Of a stretch of DNA of 38,156 nucleotides, positions 32,138 to 38,156 are shown one piece after another. The DNA comes from an uncultured Halobacteria archaeon (GTDB lineage Archaea; Halobacteriota; Halobacteria; Halobacteriales; Haloferacaceae): contig CAKZQY010000291.1 of NCBI GenBank assembly GCA_937142015.1, positions 1 through 38,156 on the forward strand, read 5' to 3'. A program made the position numbers and the translations under genes. Position 1 is the first letter of the stretch; every line of letters begins with the position of its first letter. A model generated the notes under the pieces. It ran no database searches. It was not told the origin of the DNA and was given only the letters and a program-made list of their open reading frames with translations.

Positions 32138-35100
32138 TCAGTCGTCGTCGAACCAGCGGTCGTCGAGGTCCGTCTCCGACTCCCTGCCGACGAACAGCCA
32201 CCGCGGGACCAACAGCCCGACGGCGAGCACTCCGATCACCGCGACGCCAGTGCGCGGCGTGATCGACGCCCAGCCCCCCTCGTCGCTCCCCCCACGCCCG
32301 GTCGTCGACCCACTCACTGCCGACTCGGTCCCGTCTGTGTGATCGTGTCCGTCACTCGCCACGGCCGCGCTCTGGCCCGTCTTCGGCGATGGTGCGGGTG
32401 TCGTGGTCGGTGTGGTGGCTGCCGTTGCGGTGGGTGTCTTCGTCGCTGTCGGTCGGGCGGTCGCGGTGGGTGTCTTCGTTGCTGTCGGCGTGGCGGTCGC
32501 GGTGGGTGTCGCGGTCACAGTCGGCGTGGCGGTCGCGGTAGGTATCTTCGTCGCTGTCGGTGGGGCGGTCGCGGTGCGTGTCGCGGTCACAGTCGGTGGG
32601 GCGGTCGCGGTAGGTGTCTTCGTCGCGGTCGACGGAGCGGTCGCGGTGGGTGTGGGAGTCGCGGTCGGCAGGGCGGTTGCAGTTGGTGTCGCGGTCGCGG
32701 TGGGTGTGGGAGTCGCGGTGGGTGTCGCGGTCGCGGTGGGTGTGGGAGTCGCGGTCGCTCTTTCCTCGTTGTCCACCGGTTGTTCGCCCCCTTCGTCAGT
32801 ATCGCCTTCGTCAGTTCCTCCTCCGTCGTTAGCACCTTCCTCGGAGTCGTCGTTCGAGTCTGTCGGGCGACGAACGGTCACGTTCACACTCGTCACGTTC
32901 GCGTTGCCGGCCGGATCGACCGCGCGGACGCGGACCGTGCGAGTGCCGGGCGTCTGGAACGTGTGGCTCCGCTCGGCGCTCTCTGTCGCCGTCTCGAACG
33001 CCCCGTCGCCGTCGAGATCCCACGCGTACCGCACGACACCGTACCGATCAGTCGAGTCACCCGCGTCGGCTGTGAGACTGCTGCCGGTGGTGACGCGCGT
33101 CGGAACCGCGAGACGCGCCGTCGGCGGCACCGTGTCGGACGCTGGAACGACCACCGTCCGCTCTCGTGTCGTGTCGACGGTGACGTTCTGTGAGACTGGC
33201 ACGCTCTGTAACCACGCTGCACGGGGGTCTGCGACGACGGTGACGTTCCCGGCGAGTTCGAGACTGACCGTGTTCACTCGGGTCGCCGCCGTGCTGTCGT
33301 CGACGCTCGCTGTCGCTCCGACGCCCGTCAGCCACGCCGCCGGGAGGCTGTCGGTCGTCGACGCGTGACCGACGGCGAGTGTTACGTCGGGGGCGTCGGT
33401 CGATCCGTCGGTCCCCCGCAGTCCGAGCGGATCACCGGTGTCGTCGACGACGGTGAGCGTCAGGTTGTGCGCCGGTGGCAGACGCCCGGCCGGGTCGACG
33501 CCGGCGGCGTCGTCGTCGCCGTCGCTGGCGGGTGTGAACGACCCGAACGAGTAGATGTCGGGGACGCCGTCGGCTGGTGCGTGTCCCGCCCGCGTGGGGG
33601 GCTGTCGAACGACTGTGACGTAGCGCTGTCCGACGCCGACCGTCGCGTCGAACGTCCCGTCGCTCGCAGTTCGAGTCTGGATCGTCGCGTTCGAGGCCGG
33701 TGACACCGGGACGAGCGTCTGCGACGTGTTCGGGGCCGGTGACACTGGAACGAGGCTGACCAGCGCGTTCGGGAGTCCCGTCCCGTTGGGTGCCTTCACG
33801 CGACCCGCGACAGTGGTGGTGTCGACGACTGTCAGCGTCGCGCGTGCGAGATCCGTTCGAGGGTCGTCTGTCGACCGAGAGTCGCCTGCCACCTGAGGGT
33901 CGTCTGCCGTCTGGACGCGGAGTGTCACGTGGTACTCGCCAGGTGTCTCGGGGACGACCGTGACCGTCCGGCCGTCGAACTCGTGGGTGCCGTTCGTCGG
34001 CGTCGTGAGGAACCACTCGTAGCTCGCGTTCGTGCCTGCCGTCGACTCGCCCCCGTCGAGTGTGACTGGCTGTCCGAGGAGGCTCGTCGTCTGTAGGTTC
34101 ACCGACGCGTTCGGGACTGGGCTCACCGGAGAGTCCGTCTCGTTCGTTGGAGAGTCCGTCTCGTTCGTCGGGGAGTCCGTCTCGTCTCCCGTCGACTGCT
34201 CCGACTCGTTGCCAGTCGTCGCAGTGTCGTCGAGCAGGACGGTGAGCGTCACCGGCTCCTCGCCGGTCGTTCCATCGAGCGTGACGTTCCGGGTGATCCG
34301 TCGACCAGTCCGCGCGAACCGGTCGGCGAGCGGGACGACAGTGACGGTGACCGATCCCGCGAGCGTGACTGGACTCGCGCCGTCGAGTGTCACGACGCCG
34401 GCACGAGTCGTGTTCGAGCCGGCGAATCCCGCGGTGTGAGCGTCCTCTGGCGGAGTCGTCACGTTCGGCGTCGTGTCGCGGTCGGCGTCGCCGGTCTGGC
34501 TGATGTCGACGAAGCCGGACTGTGTGTGGACGAGCGAGATCGAGACGTTGCCGGCGGCAGCGGCTGTCTGCGGGTCGACGCGGGTCCCGTCCGCGTCGAC
34601 GACGACCGTCCGGAGCGGCGTCGCGCGAGCGAGCGTGACTGTGACGTTCTGTCCGTCACGGGCGGTGAGCGTCCCGACGGCCGTGAAATCGGGCACGTCG
34701 TTCGACCGACCGGGGTCCGGCCGGAGCGGCGTCGTCGGATCGCGGTCCTCCAGCACGGTGAGGTTGTACTCCGCACCAGCACGGAGCAACACGTCGACTC
34801 GGCCGTCTGCCCCCGCGCGGTAGATTCCCGCACCGACGCTGTCCGCCGCCGTGAGCACGACTGTCGTGTTCGTCGGCACTGTCGCGTTCGTCCCGGCCGA
34901 ATCGGTCGTGTTCTCGGCAGCCAATCGCACACCGAGCGTCACCCGTGCCAGCTCGACTGTCTGGTTCGTGGTTGCGGTGTTCCCGTCCGCGTCGGTCACG
35001 CGGAGTCGGATCTCGACAGCGCCGGCACGGGTGAACTGGTAGCCGGCCCGCTCTCCCTCCAGCGAGATCGTCTGACCGTCTGCCGTCTCGACCGTCCAGT

Positions 35101-35674
35101 GGTAGTCGACGAGGCGCGCGTCGTCGCTGCTCTCACTCGCGTTCAACACCGCGCGCCGTCCGGAGAACTGTCCCGCTGGCTCGACTGTGAACGCGGGGGC
35201 TGGCGACTCACCGACGCGCAGTGTCACCGTCTCGTTCGCCTGCGTGGTGTCGTTGGCTCGCAGCTCCACCGAGACCGTCGTCCCGCTCTGGACGCCGGCC
35301 GGCAGCCGTAGCGTGACCGTTCCAGACTGGTTGGAGAGTCCGTCGACGGCGTTGAGCACGCTCCCGTCCGCGACGCGCTGGAGTCTCACCGACGTGTTCG
35401 ACGGTGTGTGGACCCCGGTGTCGTAGCGGACTGTCACCGAGGCGTCACCACCCGACGGCACTGCGACGACCGCGTCGCCGTCCGACTGCACTGTCGTGTT
35501 CTCGACCGTCACCGTCGGCGCGTTGCCGGCAGCAGACAGCGAGCGACTGGCGGGACCGGAGTCGTGTGCTGGAACGGCTGTCACTGCCAGTGGAGGGCCC
35601 GTCATCACTGACAGGACGAAGAGCATCCCGAACGATACTGCGCGGAGACCGCTGTCGGCGGCTGCATCTGACAT
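32138..35674 (-). CDS. large secreted/cell-surface protein with PKD-like and carboxypeptidase-regulatory-like domains, Thr/Pro-rich stalk and C-terminal TM anchor
   Basis: start at [33 protein letters not shown]; three PKD-like repeats (e.g. [40 protein letters not shown]); C-term [19 protein letters not shown]. Confidence 0.88.
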   Translation of the reverse strand: MSDAAADSGLRAVSFGMLFVLSVMTGPPLAVTAVPAHDSGPASRSLSAAGNAPTVTVENTTVQSDGDAVVAVPSGGDASVTVRYDTGVHTPSNTSVRLQRVADGSVLNAVDGLSNQSGTVTLRLPAGVQSGTTVSVELRANDTTQANETVTLRVGESPAPAFTVEPAGQFSGRRAVLNASESSDDARLVDYHWTVETADGQTISLEGERAGYQFTRAGAVEIRLRVTDADGNTATTNQTVELARVTLGVRLAAENTTDSAGTNATVPTNTTVVLTAADSVGAGIYRAGADGRVDVLLRAGAEYNLTVLEDRDPTTPLRPDPGRSNDVPDFTAVGTLTARDGQNVTVTLARATPLRTVVVDADGTRVDPQTAAAAGNVSISLVHTQSGFVDISQTGDADRDTTPNVTTPPEDAHTAGFAGSNTTRAGVVTLDGASPVTLAGSVTVTVVPLADRFARTGRRITRNVTLDGTTGEEPVTLTVLLDDTATTGNESEQSTGDETDSPTNETDSPTNETDSPVSPVPNASVNLQTTSLLGQPVTLDGGESTAGTNASYEWFLTTPTNGTHEFDGRTVTVVPETPGEYHVTLRVQTADDPQVAGDSRSTDDPRTDLARATLTVVDTTTVAGRVKAPNGTGLPNALVSLVPVSPAPNTSQTLVPVSPASNATIQTRTASDGTFDATVGVGQRYVTVVRQPPTRAGHAPADGVPDIYSFGSFTPASDGDDDAAGVDPAGRLPPAHNLTLTVVDDTGDPLGLRGTDGSTDAPDVTLAVGHASTTDSLPAAWLTGVGATASVDDSTAATRVNTVSLELAGNVTVVADPRAAWLQSVPVSQNVTVDTTRERTVVVPASDTVPPTARLAVPTRVTTGSSLTADAGDSTDRYGVVRYAWDLDGDGAFETATESAERSHTFQTPGTRTVRVRAVDPAGNANVTSVNVTVRRPTDSNDDSEEGANDGGGTDEGDTDEGGEQPVDNEERATATPTPTATATPTATPTPTATATPTATALPTATPTPTATAPSTATKTPTATAPPTVTATRTATAPPTATKIPTATATPTVTATPTATATPTATKTPTATARPTATKTPTATAATTPTTTPAPSPKTGQSAAVASDGHDHTDGTESAVSGSTTGRGGSDEGGWASITPRTGVAVIGVLAVGLLVPRWLFVGRESETDLDDRWFDDD
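32390..32765. repeat. low-complexity (TATPT/TATKTP)n coding repeat
   Basis: GTCGCGGTGGGTGT-type repeats on + strand; encodes [16 protein letters not shown] on minus. Confidence 0.93.
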
Positions 35675-35725
35675 GCGTTCCCCGTCTCGGGAGACACGTT
35701 GTAAGGACACGTTTGGAATCGTCTG

Positions 35726-35785
35726 TCGACGAAATTGCCTATCAGACAGATAGCAGTCGACGAAATTGCTTATCAGACAGAGAGA
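35726..35785. repeat. 31-bp direct repeat x2 (GTCGACGAAATTGCYTATCAGACAGA) in the divergent promoter region
   Basis: copies start 35726 and 35757 with one mismatch in the 26-bp core. Confidence 0.93.
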
Positions 35786-35933
35786 AACGAGCGATCGGAG
35801 ACAGACGAGACGAGCAAGCAGAGAGGACGACACGAGCGAAGAGGGAGCGGACACCACGGAGCGAGCGTGTCACTCGGCTACGCACGGGGGAACTGCTCGC
35901 AATCTTTTTCCCCCGGCCGGTCGGACCGGCAAC

Positions 35934-37433
35934 ATGGAGAGGGAGACACCCACGGGTGGTTCGTTCTCGGAGAAGCTCCGTGTCCCCGAAGCGTTGACGT
36001 TCGACGACGTGTTGTTACGGCCGGCAGAGAGCCGCGTCGAGCCCGAAGAGGCAGACGTGTCGACACGCGTCTCGAAGAACGTCGAGCTGACAGTGCCGGT
36101 GCTGTCGGCAGCGATGGACACGGTGACGGAGAGTGAGCTCGCAATCGAGATGGCACGCCGCGGCGGGTTGGGCGTGCTCCACCGCAACATGACGGTCGAG
36201 ACGGTCGTCGAGGAGATTCGCCGCGTCAAGCGCGCGGACGAGTTGGTGATCAGACGCGAGAACGTCGTCACCGCCTCGCCGAGTCAGACAGTCCGCGAAG
36301 TGGACGCGATGATGGAACGGGAGGGGGTCTCGGGTGCGCCGGTCGTCGACGACCACGACCGCGTGCTGGGGATCATCTCCGGCACGGACATCCGGCCGTA
36401 CCTCGAAGTCGGGGAGTCGGACGCCGTCCGCGAGGCGATGACCGACGAGGTAATCACCGCGCCGGAGGCGGTGACCGCCCGCGAGGCGCTGGAGCTGATG
36501 TACGACCACAAGATCGAGCGTGTGCCGGTCGTCGACAGCCGCGAGCGACTCGTCGGGCTCGTCACGATGCAGGGCGTGCTCCAGCGACGCGAGCACACGG
36601 ACGCCGTCCGCGACGAGAGTGGCGCGCTCCGTGTCGGTGTCGCCGTCGGGCCGTTCGAGGAGGAGCGTGCAGTGGCCGCAGACGACGCCGGCGCAGACGT
36701 GCTGTTCATCGACTGTGCCCACGCCCACAACCTGAACGTGTTAGACGCCGCCGAGGCGATCACCGCCGAGGTCGACGCGGACGTGGTGGTCGGCAACATC
36801 GGCACCCGCGAGGCTGCCGAAGCGTGTGTCGACTTCGCCGACGGACTGAAAGTCGGGATCGGCCCGGGGTCGATCTGTACCACGCGTGTCGTCTCCGGTG
36901 CGGGGATGCCACAGATCACTGCGGTCGCGGAGGTCGCGGACGTGGCCGACGACTACGACGTGCCGGTGATCGCAGACGGCGGCATCCGCTACTCCGGTGA
37001 CGCGATCAAAGCCGTCGCGGCCGGCGCACACGCCGTGATGCTCGGCTCGTACTTCGCCGGAACCGAGGAGGCTCCAGGGCGCGTGATCACGATGAACGGG
37101 AAACGGTACAAACAGTACCGCGGAATGGGCTCTGTCGGCGCGATGAGCGAGGGTGGTGGTGACCGCTACCTGAAGGAAGAACAAGAGGACGACGAGGAGT
37201 TCGTCCCGGAGGGTGTCGAGGCTGCGACGCCGTACAAAGGTCCCCTGGCTGGCGAACTCCACCAGCTGGTCGGCGGCATGCGCTCCGGAATGGGGTACGT
37301 CGGCGCGGAGACCCTCTCTGCGGTCCGCGAGGAGGCGTCGTTCGTCCGTGTCTCACAAGCCGGCCAGACGGAGGGTCACCCCCACGACGTGACGATCACC
37401 GACGAGGCTCCCAACTACTCGCCGAACGAGTAG
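35934..37433 (+). CDS. guaB: IMP dehydrogenase
   Basis: ALTFDDVLLRPAES, two CBS domains, GPGSICTTRVVSGAGMPQ active site, YRGMGSVGAM flap. Confidence 0.97.
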   Translation: MERETPTGGSFSEKLRVPEALTFDDVLLRPAESRVEPEEADVSTRVSKNVELTVPVLSAAMDTVTESELAIEMARRGGLGVLHRNMTVETVVEEIRRVKRADELVIRRENVVTASPSQTVREVDAMMEREGVSGAPVVDDHDRVLGIISGTDIRPYLEVGESDAVREAMTDEVITAPEAVTAREALELMYDHKIERVPVVDSRERLVGLVTMQGVLQRREHTDAVRDESGALRVGVAVGPFEEERAVAADDAGADVLFIDCAHAHNLNVLDAAEAITAEVDADVVVGNIGTREAAEACVDFADGLKVGIGPGSICTTRVVSGAGMPQITAVAEVADVADDYDVPVIADGGIRYSGDAIKAVAAGAHAVMLGSYFAGTEEAPGRVITMNGKRYKQYRGMGSVGAMSEGGGDRYLKEEQEDDEEFVPEGVEAATPYKGPLAGELHQLVGGMRSGMGYVGAETLSAVREEASFVRVSQAGQTEGHPHDVTITDEAPNYSPNE

Positions 37434-37479
37434 GCCACGAACCCGACACGAAGTGGCTGTTCGCCGAACGAGTAGGCCA
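37419..37479. repeat. 19-bp direct repeat x2, period 42 (TCGCCGAACGAGTAGGCCA) spanning the guaB stop codon
   Basis: copies 37419-37437 and 37461-37479. Confidence 0.95.
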
Positions 37480-37557
37480 GAACGTCGCTACTCAGTCCCC
37501 TCCACCCGCGGCCGGGCCGACAAGCCGAAGCGAGTGGGGGGAGACAGCGTTGTCGGG

Positions 37558-38088
37558 ATGCTCTGGACGCCGACACCGTACACTGTCGTCGGAGTCGTCG
37601 CGGCGGTGGCCTCCGCGGGAGTTGCGGCGGTCGCCGTCCGACACAGGTCGAAGCCGTACGCGGAGACGTTCGTCGCTCTGATGATCGCGCTGGCGGCGTG
37701 GTCGCTGGTGTACGGCGTCCAGTTGGGATTCACCGAGTCGACGTTCCAGCTGGTGTGGCAGCGGAGTGCGCTCGCTGTCGGCGGCACGATTCCGACGCTG
37801 TGGTTCGTGTTCGCCGTCCAGTACGCGGGTGTCGACGAGTGGCTCACCGGCCGTCGGCTGCGACTCCTCGCCGCGGAACCGGCGGCGTTCGCGCTGCTCA
37901 CGCTCACCAACCACCTCCACGGGTCGAGGTGACTCTCGCGGTCGACGAGACTGCCGGCCGTGTGGACGTTACGGTCTCCGACAACGGGCCGGGAATTCCC
38001 GAGACGGAGCGTGCGGTGTTCCGGGCCGGGTCCGAGACAGACCTCCGCCACGGGAGTGGGCTCGGACTCTGGCTCGCCTACTGGGCCC
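37558..38088 (+). pseudogene. histidine kinase pseudogene: N-terminal multi-TM (7TM-type) sensor joined out of frame to the C-terminal end of a HATPase_c domain
   Basis: 37558..37932 [17 protein letters not shown]…LTLTNHLHGSR*; then, in another frame, VEVTLAVDETAGRVDVTVSDNGPGIPETERAVFRAGSETDLRHGSGLGLWLAYWA; HisKA and N-box absent. Confidence 0.82.
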
Positions 38089-38156
38089 TGACATCCTCCC
38101 AGGCTAAAGCCCTGTCTCTTACCCACAAGTCTCAGGAGTGGAGCTCGTATCCCTCC
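38088..38156 (-). mobile_element. insertion-sequence end running off the window, disrupting the histidine-kinase 3' end
   Basis: TGACATCCTCCCAGGCTAAAGCC (IS605/IS1341-type right-end-like on minus strand) then CTGTCTCTTACCCACAAGT at 38112-38130, shared with 5328 and 5567. Confidence 0.55.

Noticed and set aside
32403-33368. 321-aa plus-strand ORF rich in VAVGV repeats (elastin-like)
   Set aside because: Exact antisense of the Thr/Pro repeat of the surface protein; the VAVGV pattern is a by-product of the complementary repeat.

Overview
The window is chromosomal DNA from a high-GC haloarchaeon. This is inferred from acidic proteomes, TATA-box leaderless promoters and haloarchaea-typical families. 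About 24 protein-coding genes are supportable: Rad3/XPD-type helicase, two tandem TbsP-like (DUF5821) regulators, DUF3194, two MFS transporters, NAD+-dependent DNA ligase, VOC protein, haloarchaeal malate synthase, GNAT, isoaspartyl peptidase/asparaginase, chorismate mutase, M20 hydrolase, YkvI-like transporter, TrpRS, ACT regulator, Tat lipoprotein, GH32 fused to a GATase-like domain, DUF35 Zn-ribbon plus thiolase, DUF5611-like, Lrp/AsnC, TrkA-N plus APC permease, type II GAPDH, PKD surface protein, and IMP dehydrogenase. One strong non-coding RNA, the archaeal 7S/SRP RNA, lies on the minus strand at about 5642-5948, hidden under spurious ORFs. Genome-decay signals include an APC-Usp permease with a deletion/frameshift, a histidine kinase with its core deleted, and degenerate insertion-sequence ends at 4982-5585 and at the right edge. 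The most unusual pattern is recurrent short tandem duplication. At least four genes have the sequence around their stop codon duplicated into the intergenic space, and several enzymes (GH32, LigA, GNAT) carry in-frame 24/27/42-bp or STVD-type repeat insertions, sometimes inside catalytic domains. I did not find a convincing new defence or biosynthetic system. All calls come from reading sequence and motifs; no searches were run.
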